DNA of 64,000 bases, from the NCBI GenBank assembly GCA_000961575.1, contig LADP01000005.1, positions 62,001 through 126,000 of the forward strand, written 5' to 3'. Under the pieces are notes generated by a model that worked only from the letters and a program-made list of their open reading frames with translations, did no database searches and had not been told where the DNA came from. The stretch's first letter is position 1, and each line of letters begins with the position of its first letter. The position numbers were made by a program, and so were the translations under genes. This DNA comes from Peptococcaceae bacterium BRH_c8a (lineage in GTDB: Bacteria > Bacillota > Desulfotomaculia > Desulfotomaculales > Desulfallaceae). Below, one piece after another: positions 1-7,399 of this stretch.

Positions 1-452
1 CCTGCCATCACCAGGATGCCCAGTATTATATAGGTGCCCACGGTACCAAAACTGTACATGAATACGTAGCCCAGGGCGGCGCCTGATAATCCTCCGCCGC
101 CACCCTGCAGACCGGTGCTAAAGGATTCGGCCAGGGGAACATTCCGATGCAAAAAAATCTGTAGGCTGCCGAAAAATATCACCAGCCCCCAAAGACGTGA
201 ATTGATCTGCCATTTCTCACGGCGCATAAGCTTAATTCCGGCCAGGGCCAGGATTAATAAAAACGCTATGTAACCCTTGCCGGCCAGAATTTGCATGCCC
301 TGCTTAATCAGCATGCCGACAGTACCGACGGAACTGGTAAAAATACCGGCCAGCCCGATAAGTGACAGCGCTATCAGGGCCAGGCCGGCGAGATCCTTTT
401 TATAGTCGTTCTCCGGAGGTTGCGTTGTTTTTCTTTTATAGTGTTTAGCCAA
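1..452 (-). CDS. ftsK: DNA translocase FtsK/SpoIIIE, N-terminal part (runs off window)
   Basis: Reading leftward from a TTG at 452, about 150 codons stay open to the window edge. The TTG is preceded, 7 nt away, by a strong GGGAGG SD. The product has a basic N-terminus (LAKHYKRK), then several hydrophobic segments typical of the four-helix membrane domain of FtsK/SpoIIIE, with a Gly-rich stretch (GLQGGGGGLSGA) between helices. The motor domain would lie outside the window, so the family call rests on the membrane domain only. FtsK/SpoIIIE proteins pump chromosomal DNA across division or sporulation septa. No ATG exists at the start, so an ATG-only gene caller would miss it. Confidence 0.75.
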   Translation of the reverse strand, partial: MAKHYKRKTTQPPENDYKKDLAGLALIALSLIGLAGIFTSSVGTVGMLIKQGMQILAGKGYIAFLLILALAGIKLMRREKWQINSRLWGLVIFFGSLQIFLHRNVPLAESFSTGLQGGGGGLSGAALGYVFMYSFGTVGTYIILGILVMA

Positions 453-655
453 TGTGAGCCCTCCCGAAAATTGGGGAAAATAAGCTGTGTGTAACCATTT
501 AAATGGGGTAAAAGATCGAAAAAACACTCAAGGGAAGCTTACCATAAAATGGGCGTAAGGGCAAGCCAATGCCCGCCTGGAGCATGAGACGAAAGTCCAA
601 AGTCGTGATCACCTTCGACCTTTGAATTTAGACCTTAGACAGAATAGCGCATTGT

Positions 656-2641
656 TTAATTTTCTTCCCAATACAAATCTATACGGTCACCTGCACTTAT
701 CTTTTGGGTATACCGGGCCGGGGCTCCGTTTAATTTCATTACTAGAGTACCCCTGGGCTGAGTGGTATCGATTTGCATGTAATTGAACACATCCACAAAA
801 ATAGTCTCTTGTTTCTGTGGCAGTAATAGTTCTTCTCCGTTCAGTGTAATTTTCATTTCGTCCGGCATCTGATTGGATGTGGCAATCTCAATTACAGCAC
901 CGTCCGAAACCACGGCTGATGCTAATGCTCCCCGGCCGTTAACGCGTATTTCCTTTTCGGAACAGTTCATCCCCTGTTTAGCAGCAACCGCCTCCACGGT
1001 GGGTATCAACACATCCAGTTTGTCACCAGGCTTTAGCAAGGCGTCTGGTTCTGCCTGCCCCCCGTTTAGTGTAGCCCGTGGCGACCAAGTGGTTTGCTTG
1101 CCGTTAAACCGGATAGCGATGGTATCGCTTACGGGCAAAAAATCTGCCACTCTAGCCGAGGCATCACGGCCCTGGGTAGCTTTTATAACGATAATTTCAT
1201 CGCCGTCCCGGACGGGTGATTGCAGATTAGCGTCCTGGTCATTGACCAGAATCCGGGCGTGCTCGGCCAGGTCACCAAAGACGATGTGTTGCCGGCCGTT
1301 TAATATAAACTTTAAATCCCGTCCGTTTTTGCCAATCAGGTTTCGGGGGTCAAAACGGATTAACCCTAAGGCCTGCGACACATTAATGTTTTTAGTGTTA
1401 AACAGTTTATATGCGCTGCCGTTTATTTTCACAGTCATAAACTCATAACCCATTCTAGCCAAGGCCACTGTGGCAATACCCACCACTGTAACTCCTTCCG
1501 GCCCTGCAAGGGGATCATTTTCAAGGCCGGTCACATGGCGCAAAAAACTTCTGTCCCGTACCACAACCCGGTGGTGATCAATCTGCAGGCGACGCGCCAG
1601 CCTTTCCGTCAGGGTGGGGATCCTTGAGCCGCCGCCGACACAGAATACCGATTTGGGCGGCGTCCCGCCGTTGAGTTCCAGTATTTCGGCACTAACGGTG
1701 TCGATTAACTTGTCCAGAACATAATCAATGGCTGACAGCACTTCTTCCGGGGCAACGGTGTTGGTCATACCCAGGATGTCGGTATAGGTTATTTCACCCT
1801 CTTGCGCCAGCGCTCGCTTGATTTTCTCTGCTTCACTGAATTCTACCAGCAGTTTCTCCATGATGGGCTCGGTTATTTCGTCACCGGCAATGGGCACCAT
1901 GCCGTATGCCACTATACTTCCGTCCCTGGTGATAGCAATGTCTGAGGTGCCGGCGCCGATGTCCACCATAGCCAGGTTTAGTAGGCGGAAACTGGGCGGG
2001 ATGGCCACGTCGATGGCAGCGATGGGCTCCAGGGTTAGATTAACCGGTTCCAGGCCGGCCCGCTGCAGTACGGCGTACAGACTGTTGACCACGGATGCGG
2101 GGAGGAAGGTGGCTACTATTTCTGCGCCAATAAGCCGGCCTTTGTGGCCTTGCAAATTGGATACCGCCATGTTGTCAACCAGGTATCTGATTACACAATG
2201 TCCTACACAATAAAAATCTTCGCCCTCTGCACCTTGCCGGGTACCGTCCAGTTCGTGGTGCGCCTGCCTTAGTGCCGCTAATTCCAGCCCGCGGATGTCC
2301 AGGGTTTCTATTTCTCTGTCTGACTCATGTTCCATTTCCACCTGGCAGCGGACAGTCTTAAGCGATCGCCCCGCCGCCGCTACAGCCACTTTTTCCAAGG
2401 ACAGGCCGTTTTTTTTCTCCAGTTCCGCTTTAATTGAGGCCACCACTTTTGCTACCCTGGGGATGTCGTGTATTTGGCCGTCAAACATAAAGCGGCCCTC
2501 GTGTTCCATCATTTCCTGGGCTGCGATATGAAATTCATCACCATCCATGAACCCTGTAATACCAATTACGGTTCTGGTGCCAATATCGAGGGCAAAAATT
2601 AAATTTCCTACGTTTGGAGAAGTGGGTAAGGAAATGGACAT
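656..2641 (-). CDS. FtsA/PilM-like actin-fold ATPase with beta-grasp-like C-terminal repeats
   Basis: The N-terminal ~400 residues carry actin/Hsp70-fold ATPase signatures: FALDIGTRTVIGIT (phosphate 1), MVDIGAGTSDIAI (phosphate 2) and VFCVGGGSRIP (adenosine). This matches the FtsA/PilM group that links cytoskeletal or pilus systems to the membrane. FtsA is normally ~400-450 aa, whereas this protein is 661 aa. The extra C-terminus holds repeated units with an 'xxNG...' beta strand and an ending such as VRDGDEIIVI, LKPGDKLDVLI, VSDGAVIEIA or ISAGDRIDLYW, which look like ThiS/MoaD-type beta-grasp folds. The ATG at 2641 is preferred over 2659 because AAGGAT sits 8 nt before it. It may be a division or surface-structure ATPase, or an Hsp70-like scaffold; its role is unknown. 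Confidence 0.75.
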   Translation of the reverse strand: MSISLPTSPNVGNLIFALDIGTRTVIGITGFMDGDEFHIAAQEMMEHEGRFMFDGQIHDIPRVAKVVASIKAELEKKNGLSLEKVAVAAAGRSLKTVRCQVEMEHESDREIETLDIRGLELAALRQAHHELDGTRQGAEGEDFYCVGHCVIRYLVDNMAVSNLQGHKGRLIGAEIVATFLPASVVNSLYAVLQRAGLEPVNLTLEPIAAIDVAIPPSFRLLNLAMVDIGAGTSDIAITRDGSIVAYGMVPIAGDEITEPIMEKLLVEFSEAEKIKRALAQEGEITYTDILGMTNTVAPEEVLSAIDYVLDKLIDTVSAEILELNGGTPPKSVFCVGGGSRIPTLTERLARRLQIDHHRVVVRDRSFLRHVTGLENDPLAGPEGVTVVGIATVALARMGYEFMTVKINGSAYKLFNTKNINVSQALGLIRFDPRNLIGKNGRDLKFILNGRQHIVFGDLAEHARILVNDQDANLQSPVRDGDEIIVIKATQGRDASARVADFLPVSDTIAIRFNGKQTTWSPRATLNGGQAEPDALLKPGDKLDVLIPTVEAVAAKQGMNCSEKEIRVNGRGALASAVVSDGAVIEIATSNQMPDEMKITLNGEELLLPQKQETIFVDVFNYMQIDTTQPRGTLVMKLNGAPARYTQKISAGDRIDLYWEEN

Positions 2642-2821
2642 GGTTGCGCATCCTTTCATGGTATAAATATTTAGAGAATTGCCTAAATTATAACATTGTT
2701 TTATTATAGGTACTAAAATTTTTATTAAAAGGTTTTTGATTTTGCAGGATTGAGTAATATTTTGTCGAAATGTATAAGTGAAAATTTCCGCTTTTAATTA
2801 TTTACTTTCTTGTTCTTCTTC

Positions 2822-2849
2822 GAAACCCTTTAGGGGTTTCTTTTTTTTG
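2822..2849 (+). terminator. Hairpin with T-tract, plus-strand orientation
   Basis: GAAACCC / GGGGTTTC arms with a 3-4 nt loop are followed on the plus strand by eight T. This is a classical intrinsic terminator shape, but both flanking genes are on the minus strand. It may end antisense transcription or back up the larger lgt hairpin. Confidence 0.5.
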
Positions 2850-2878
2850 TTGTAAAAAAAGGGTTCATCCTAAAGTTA

Positions 2879-2924
2879 AAGGTTGGGTTTGGATGTTTAA
2901 TAGACAACATCCAAACCCAACCTT
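2879..2924 (-). terminator. 19-bp perfect hairpin after lgt
   Basis: Perfect 19-nt arms (2879-2897 and 2906-2924) with an 8-nt loop lie 31 nt beyond the lgt stop. On the minus strand a T7 run follows only about 20 nt later, so this is a strong hairpin rather than a textbook terminator. The position suggests it ends or protects the lgt transcript. Confidence 0.6.
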
Positions 2925-2954
2925 CGATTAAATATGTGCGTAGACATGGCTTTT

Positions 2955-3746
2955 TTAGATTTTACGTCTTCGGTTAAAGCTTAAAGTACTGTTTCGGCGC
3001 CTCAAAACCACTATACCGATAATACCAATTAGTATCAATAGCAGGCTGACCAGTTGGGCCACCCGAAAGGGCCCCAGCATTAGACTGTCGGTGCGAATGG
3101 ACTCGATAAAGAAACGTCCTGCTGAATATAAAATCAGGTACAGAAAGGCTACTTCCCCTGCCGCCTTTTTACGGGGCCAGTAAAAGTAAAGAAAAAAGAA
3201 TACGCCCAGATTCCAAACTGACTCATATAGGAAGGCGGGGTGGTAATACTGGCCGTCTATGTACATCTGATTCTTAATGAAGTCTGGAAAAGAATTAATG
3301 AACTGCTCTGTTACAGGTCCGCCGTGCGCTTCCTGGTTGATAAAATTGCCCCACCGGCCGATGGCCTGTCCCAGGATTAGGCTGGGTGCTACAATATCAG
3401 CAGTAATCCAGGGTGAGATATGGTACCGGCGCACGTAAAACAGACCTGCCAGCAAGCCGCCCAGAACACCGCCGTGGATGGCCAGCCCACCGTGCCAGAT
3501 GGCTAGTGCGGAAAGGGGGTCGCCGCGGTATGCATCCCAGGTAAATATAACATAATATAACCGGGCGCCAATTATAGCGGCAGGTATGATTAAAGTCACC
3601 ATATTAAGGATGTGATTGGGGTCGATATTGTTGCGTTCTGCCCGGCGGTAGGCCAAGGCTATGCCGATGAGAAAGGCAGTGGCCATTATGATGCCGTACC
3701 ACCTGACCGGCAGCGGCCCGATATTTAGGGCGACAGGATCGATCAT
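2955..3746 (-). CDS. lgt: Prolipoprotein diacylglyceryl transferase
   Basis: Integral membrane enzyme that transfers diacylglycerol from phosphatidylglycerol to the lipobox cysteine of prelipoproteins, the first step of lipoprotein maturation. The 263-aa product is a normal length for Lgt. It shows the HGGLAIHGGVLGG motif around residue 85 and the Lgt signature GRWGNFINQEAHG around residue 131, with about seven hydrophobic helices. The ATG at 3746 is preceded by a GGAGGG SD. Several lipoprotein substrates are in this window: the ThiY-like, SsuA-like and TrpX-like binding proteins. It appears to be monocistronic. Confidence 0.97.
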   Translation of the reverse strand: MIDPVALNIGPLPVRWYGIIMATAFLIGIALAYRRAERNNIDPNHILNMVTLIIPAAIIGARLYYVIFTWDAYRGDPLSALAIWHGGLAIHGGVLGGLLAGLFYVRRYHISPWITADIVAPSLILGQAIGRWGNFINQEAHGGPVTEQFINSFPDFIKNQMYIDGQYYHPAFLYESVWNLGVFFFLYFYWPRKKAAGEVAFLYLILYSAGRFFIESIRTDSLMLGPFRVAQLVSLLLILIGIIGIVVLRRRNSTLSFNRRRKI

Positions 3747-3945
3747 TTATATTCCCTCCATAATATTTCCCTGAAAATAACACCTAACCCCTTACCAAAT
3801 TCGAAGACATTAGGCTTCAATCATGGCTGGGTAAACACAGTATATTCTAACACAGGAAGACATAGCAAATCCAACCAAGGGATTTCTAATGTATAATAAT
3901 TATTTTTTTAAGCATAATTTTAATGCTTGGGAAAGGAGGGATAAA

Positions 3946-4059
3946 ATGGCCAAGAACAAGGAAAAGAAAAAAGGCAAAAAGAAGGAAGGATTTAATTTTG
4001 AATTGGGAGCGCCCCTGGGTGTAGAAACGGATAAAGACAAAGCAAACAAAAATAAATAA
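3946..4059 (+). CDS. 37-aa lysine-rich small protein (hypothetical)
   Basis: A short reading frame starts at ATG 3946, 5 nt after a strong GGAGGG SD, and ends at TAA 4057-4059. An intrinsic terminator with a T-run follows 29 nt later. The product begins MAKNKEKKKGKKKEG and continues with a short non-basic stretch (FNFELGAPLG). SD, ORF and terminator together argue for a real gene. I do not recognise the family; an RNA-binding or ribosome-associated role is only a guess from its charge. Confidence 0.6.
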   Translation: MAKNKEKKKGKKKEGFNFELGAPLGVETDKDKANKNK

Positions 4060-4088
4060 TCGCGGCGTAAAAGACATAGCAACTTTTT

Positions 4089-4116
4089 GCCGGTTGTTTA
4101 AACCGGCGTTTTTTTA
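4089..4116 (+). terminator. Intrinsic terminator of the 37-aa gene
   Basis: GCCGGTT (4089-4095) and AACCGGC (4101-4107) arms with a 5-nt loop, followed by a T-run. It lies between the plus-strand small gene and the convergent DUF1294 gene. Confidence 0.8.
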
Positions 4117-4129
4117 TTTGCCGTTTTGG

Positions 4130-4369
4130 TTATGACTGCAAATATACATAAATGCCAACCTGAGCCAGCAAAATCAGGGGCAGGCCGATAGTAAACCGAC
4201 GATGCAGTGTCTTGTGTCGGAAAAGATGCACCCCCAGCAACGCACCTGCAGTACCCCCAACCAGAGCCATAAAAAACATTTGTTTTTCCGGAACGCGCCT
4301 TTTCCTGAGCCGAGCCCGTCGCTTGTCCAAACCGAAAATGCAAAATGTAATGATATTAATTAGCGCCAC
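4130..4369 (-). CDS. DUF1294 family small membrane protein
   Basis: The pattern FGLDKRRAR, RVPEKQ, GGTAGALLG and FRHKT matches DUF1294, a family of ~85-100-aa membrane proteins of unknown function with 2-3 helices. The GTG at 4369 gives 79 aa and has no SD at the right distance. The same frame continues upstream as (I)LLVYV, which resembles the usual N-terminus of the family, and an AAGGAG SD lies just before CTG 4381 and ATA 4384. The true start is probably one of these non-AUG codons. Confidence 0.8.
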   Translation of the reverse strand: MALINIITFCIFGLDKRRARLRKRRVPEKQMFFMALVGGTAGALLGVHLFRHKTLHRRFTIGLPLILLAQVGIYVYLQS

Positions 4370-4488
4370 ATAAACAAGCAGTATTGGTCACTCCTTAGTC
4401 GAGAACGTGTAAAAGGTTTTGGGAATATGTTTTTAAGATTACCCTAAAGTTAAGCATATCATTGATTGGTTAAATTGATTAAACAAAT

Positions 4489-4743
4489 TTACCGGTGGTG
4501 CGGCATCTTGCGCACCACTTCAATGGCCCTGGTAACCATGCGCAGGGCATCCACCCTGTACTGGGTCATGTTAGACTTGATGCTTTCACCCTCCGCCGTA
4601 ACCACGTAAGACGGGGGCAGGTTGTTCAGGGCAATAGCTGATACATCCAGGCGGCACCTGGTACAGGCGCACATTTTACCTGCCTGGGCCATGTCAGCAA
4701 CAATATCGATTACCAGTTCTTCCATTACGTTTACCAGACGCAC
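4489..4743 (-). CDS. comFB: Late competence development protein ComFB family
   Basis: 84 aa beginning MRLVNVMEELV, with the paired cysteines CACTRCRLDVSAIALNNLPP and PSYVVT of ComFB-like proteins. The CxCxxC pattern suggests metal binding. In Bacillus subtilis comFB lies in the comF competence operon, but no other com gene is adjacent here. The GTG start at 4743 follows an AAGGGGG SD at 7 nt. Family assignment is good; the role is unknown. Confidence 0.8.
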   Translation of the reverse strand: MRLVNVMEELVIDIVADMAQAGKMCACTRCRLDVSAIALNNLPPSYVVTAEGESIKSNMTQYRVDALRMVTRAIEVVRKMPHHR

Positions 4744-4848
4744 TTTGCGACCCCCTTTTGCAGATGTGGGAAAAAACAGGATACTATTATATACAAGTTA
4801 TCGTGAAAACCAGGTCATAAGTTGACAGTCACCAGCAATTATTTTTTA

Positions 4849-4877
4849 TTGACAGGGTGATAATTTATTTATATTAT
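4849..4877 (+). promoter_or_regulatory. Sigma-A promoter of trpE
   Basis: TTGACA at 4849-4854, a 17-nt spacer and TATTAT at 4872-4877. Transcription would start near 4884, about 20 nt before the (G/U)AG array. Confidence 0.85.
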
Positions 4878-4903
4878 ACTTTTAACATTTAAATATTGTA
4901 CAT

Positions 4904-4949
4904 TAGTTGAGTAGAGTAGAGACGAGTTTTTTTGTTTAGCTTAGGTGAG
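4904..4949 (+). promoter_or_regulatory. TRAP-type (G/U)AG repeat array in trpE leader
   Basis: Triplets UAG/GAG start at 4904, 4909, 4914, 4919 and 4924, and after a U-rich gap at 4937, 4942 and 4947. Within each block the period is exactly 5 nt, as in RNA bound by the 11-subunit trp RNA-binding attenuation protein (TRAP). The last GAG lies where it could pair with CUCA in the following terminator, so bound TRAP would block an antiterminator. No TRAP (mtrB) gene is in the window. Confidence 0.85.
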
Positions 4950-4971
4950 CCAGCGGTCATTTGTAATGCAG

Positions 4972-4997
4972 CGGCACTCATTTAGGTGCCGTTTTTT
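4972..4997 (+). terminator. Attenuator terminator of trpE leader
   Basis: CGGCAC (4972-4977) / GTGCCG (4986-4991) stem with an 8-nt loop and six T. The 5' arm overlaps GGC and CUCA, which can pair with GUGAGCC at 4945-4951 in an alternative antiterminator. Confidence 0.85.
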
Positions 4998-5051
4998 ATA
5001 TTTTACTGGCAGTAATAAGTTAAAAGCGTGACCCTAAAAGGAGATGATTTT

Positions 5052-6503
5052 ATGATTCAGCCGGGAGAACAGGAATACCAATCTCTGGCCAGGCAATATA
5101 ATCTGGTTCCGGTTTACACCGAGTACCTCACTGATACTGAAACGCCCATTACCCTTTTTCTCAGGCTGGCAGGTGACGGCCCGGCATGCCTGCTGGAAAG
5201 CGTTGAAGGGGGACGCCACCTGGGGCGTTATTCATTTATAGCCATGGATCCGTTGGCCACCTTTATTTCAACAAATGGCAGGGGCCGGGTGGTTTACCCC
5301 GATGGCAGAGAACAAGATGCCGACGGCCCGCCCCTGGAGGTACTGGAAAAGTTAATGAGTGGATTTAAAGTGCCCCCGGTACAGGAACTACCTCGCTTTT
5401 ATGCTGGTGCGGTAGGTTTTGTAGCTTACGATGCAGTGCGTTCCCTGGAAAAGCTGCCCGGTAACCCCGCTGATGAGATGAAAATCCCGGACTGTTTGCA
5501 GTTCCTGCCCGGGTCAGTGATAATTTTTGATCACGTGCGGCACACCGTCACTTTCGTGGTTAACTACCCCGTGGACGGGGCTGAACCGGAGGTCACTTAC
5601 AGGCGCTCGTTGGCCAGGTTGGAGCAAATGAAGGCGACCCTAAAAAAACCACTCCCGGAGCCCGACGGTTTTTCTTTGCATAGTGAAATCCAGTCGGATC
5701 TGCCCGAGGAAGAATTTGTGCGCCGGGTGCAGAAGGCGCTGGATTATATTAAGGCTGGGGACATAATCCAGGTGGTACTGTCACGCCGCTATTCCATGGG
5801 TTTCGCCGGGGATGACTTTGCCGTATACCGGCGGCTGCGCAGCGTGAATCCATCACCATACATGTTCTACTTTAACTTGGGTGATATCAAGGTAATCGGT
5901 TCCTCGCCTGAAATGCTGGTGCGAGTAGAAAACGGGATGGTGACTACCTGCCCCATTGCCGGAACCCGACCCAGGGGGAACAGCCCGGCCGAAGATACCG
6001 CTCTGGCTGAGGAAATGCTGGCCGATGAGAAGGAACGGGCTGAACACCTGATGCTAGTGGATTTGGGCCGTAATGATTTGGGGCGGGTCTGTGTTCCGGG
6101 CACCGTCCGGGTGCCCCGTTTTATGGATGTAGAGTACTTCTCTCACGTGATGCATATAGTGTCCCGGGTGGAGGGAAAACTAGGGTGCGGTACCGGCGCC
6201 TTGGGCGCATTGGGGGCCTGTTTCCCGGCGGGAACGGTTAGCGGCGCGCCCAAAGTGCGAGCCATGGAGATAATCGACGAGTTGGAACCCTATCGACGGG
6301 GCGTTTATGCCGGGGCCGCCGGGTACGTGGGGTTCAACGGTAACATGGACACCGCCATTTCCATCCGCACCCTGGTCATTAGGGGCGGCACTGCCTATAT
6401 CCAGGCCGGCGCCGGTATAGTTGCCGATTCGCAGCCTCAACTGGAATGTTTGGAGATCGCCAACAAGGCCGGGGCCATATTCCGTTCTCTGGGGCTGGAA
6501 TAA
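5052..6503 (+). CDS. trpE: Anthranilate synthase component I
   Basis: Converts chorismate plus glutamine-derived ammonia to anthranilate, the first committed step of tryptophan synthesis. The 483-aa product has the chorismate-binding signatures SPYMFYFNL, IGSSPEMLVR, PIAGTRPRG and LMLVDLGRNDLGRV. The N-terminal LLES motif (residues near 50) is the usual tryptophan feedback site. The ATG at 5052 follows AGGAG at 8 nt; a GTG at 5028 lies before the SD and is rejected. Its glutaminase partner is trpG, which has a separate promoter and leader 219 nt downstream. Expression is probably set by the TRAP attenuator upstream. Confidence 0.97.
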   Translation: MIQPGEQEYQSLARQYNLVPVYTEYLTDTETPITLFLRLAGDGPACLLESVEGGRHLGRYSFIAMDPLATFISTNGRGRVVYPDGREQDADGPPLEVLEKLMSGFKVPPVQELPRFYAGAVGFVAYDAVRSLEKLPGNPADEMKIPDCLQFLPGSVIIFDHVRHTVTFVVNYPVDGAEPEVTYRRSLARLEQMKATLKKPLPEPDGFSLHSEIQSDLPEEEFVRRVQKALDYIKAGDIIQVVLSRRYSMGFAGDDFAVYRRLRSVNPSPYMFYFNLGDIKVIGSSPEMLVRVENGMVTTCPIAGTRPRGNSPAEDTALAEEMLADEKERAEHLMLVDLGRNDLGRVCVPGTVRVPRFMDVEYFSHVMHIVSRVEGKLGCGTGALGALGACFPAGTVSGAPKVRAMEIIDELEPYRRGVYAGAAGYVGFNGNMDTAISIRTLVIRGGTAYIQAGAGIVADSQPQLECLEIANKAGAIFRSLGLE

Positions 6504-6511
6504 AAAAGTCA

Positions 6512-6540
6512 TTGACAAAAACTTTTGGCAGTAGTATAGT
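6512..6540 (+). promoter_or_regulatory. Sigma-A promoter of trpG
   Basis: TTGACA at 6512-6517, a 17-nt spacer and TATAGT at 6535-6540, starting 9 nt after the trpE stop. It gives trpG and the downstream trp genes an independent start. Confidence 0.85.
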
Positions 6541-6580
6541 CATAGTCAATTAGTAAATAACAGGTAATTTTATAGTTTTT

Positions 6581-6630
6581 GAGATTAGTTGAGTTTAGCC
6601 TAGTTTAGTCCCTAGTAGAGCTGAGATGAG
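6581..6630 (+). promoter_or_regulatory. TRAP-type (G/U)AG repeat array in trpG leader
   Basis: Ten UAG/GAG triplets start at 6581, 6586, 6591, 6596, 6601, 6606, 6613, 6618, 6623 and 6628. The spacing is 5 nt throughout except one step of 7. This is nearly a full set for the 11 RNA pockets of TRAP. The last GAG plus CGG at 6638-6640 can pair with CCG and CUCA in the terminator 5' arm, giving an antiterminator that TRAP binding would prevent. Confidence 0.9.
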
Positions 6631-6650
6631 ATACGATCGGTTTATTAATG

Positions 6651-6678
6651 CCGGCGCTCATTTGAGTGTCGGTTTTTT
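6651..6678 (+). terminator. Attenuator terminator of trpG leader
   Basis: CCGGCGCTC (6651-6659) and GAGTGTCGG (6664-6672) pair over 9 bp with two G-U pairs and a 4-nt loop, followed by six T. Its loop and arms resemble the trpE attenuator, so the two leaders may be duplicates. Confidence 0.88.
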
Positions 6679-6722
6679 GCGTTTTTTTACCGGGAATGTC
6701 CCCAACTGAGGAGGTTTTAATC

Positions 6723-7313
6723 TTGCTGCTGATGATCGATAATTACGATTCCTTTACCTATAACCTGGTGCAGTACCTTGCTCAACTGGGAGAAAAAGTG
6801 TTGGTGCGGCGGAACGACTGCATCACCGTGCCGGAAATCCATTCCTTAAGGCCCGATTACCTGGTATTGTCCCCCGGTCCGGGTATACCGGATAATGCCG
6901 GCATTATGGTCAGCGCCATCAGGGATTGTGCCGGCATTATCCCTCTGTTCGGGGTTTGCTTGGGACTACAGGCCATCGGCCGGGCCTTTGGCGGTCGAGT
7001 GGTGCGGGCTAACCGGCCCATGCATGGCAAAATATCTCTGGTTTATCATGACGGCGGAACAGTCTTTTCCGGACTTCCGTCACCCTTTAAGACAGTGCGT
7101 TATCATTCGCTGGTGGTGGAGCGGGAAAACCTGCCCAAGTGTCTTGAAATCAGCGCCTGGACCGGCGAAGGTGAAATAATGGGACTGCGGCACCGTGAAT
7201 TGCCGGTTGAAGGGGTGCAGTTTCATCCCGAGTCAATGCTCAGCGAGTACGGCATGGAACTGCTAGGCAACTTTCTTGGCGTAAATACAGCCAGGGTAAA
7301 AAGAGTCAGCTAA
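6723..7313 (+). CDS. trpG: Anthranilate synthase glutaminase component II
   Basis: Class-I glutamine amidotransferase that supplies ammonia to TrpE; in some Firmicutes it also serves 4-amino-4-deoxychorismate synthase (PabA role). It shows IDNYDSFTYNLVQYL at the N-terminus, the nucleophile-cysteine motif GVCLGLQAIG and the His-Glu motif VQFHPES. The frame is open from 6666, but that region overlaps the terminator. TTG 6723 lies 8 nt after GAGGAGG and is the best start, giving 196 aa. No separate pabA is visible in this window, so dual use is possible. Confidence 0.95.
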   Translation: MLLMIDNYDSFTYNLVQYLAQLGEKVLVRRNDCITVPEIHSLRPDYLVLSPGPGIPDNAGIMVSAIRDCAGIIPLFGVCLGLQAIGRAFGGRVVRANRPMHGKISLVYHDGGTVFSGLPSPFKTVRYHSLVVERENLPKCLEISAWTGEGEIMGLRHRELPVEGVQFHPESMLSEYGMELLGNFLGVNTARVKRVS

Positions 7314-7315
7314 AA

Positions 7316-7373
7316 GAATTTCAACCATGCAGCAGCTGGTGACTGACAACCAAGACCGGGTTTGTTGAAATTC
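7316..7373 (+). other. Structured trpG-trpD spacer, 10-bp inverted repeat
   Basis: GAATTTCAAC (7316-7325) is repeated inverted as GTTGAAATTC (7364-7373), enclosing 38 nt with a smaller TGGT/ACCA hairpin. There is no T-run. It ends 3 nt before the possible TRAP site at the trpD ribosome-binding site and may be an RNA processing or translation-control structure. Confidence 0.5.
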
Positions 7374-7376
7374 TCA

Positions 7377-7399
7377 GAGATGAGAGGAGGAGAGCTTAG
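7377..7399 (+). promoter_or_regulatory. Possible TRAP site overlapping trpD SD and start
   Basis: GAG/UAG triplets begin at 7377, 7382, 7387, 7392 and 7397, exactly 5 nt apart. They run through the AGGAGG SD and end on the first base of the GTG start. Five triplets are few for tight TRAP binding, and a purine-rich SD can create some by chance. Confidence 0.45.

Noticed and set aside
873-1448. 191-codon plus-strand frame opposite the FtsA-like gene
   Set aside because: Shadow of the real minus-strand gene; no SD and no recognisable protein. The frames at 1818 and 2295 are the same case.
6666-6722. N-terminal extension of TrpG to ATG/GTG-type starts upstream
   Set aside because: It would overlap the attenuator terminator and lacks an SD; TTG 6723 has one.
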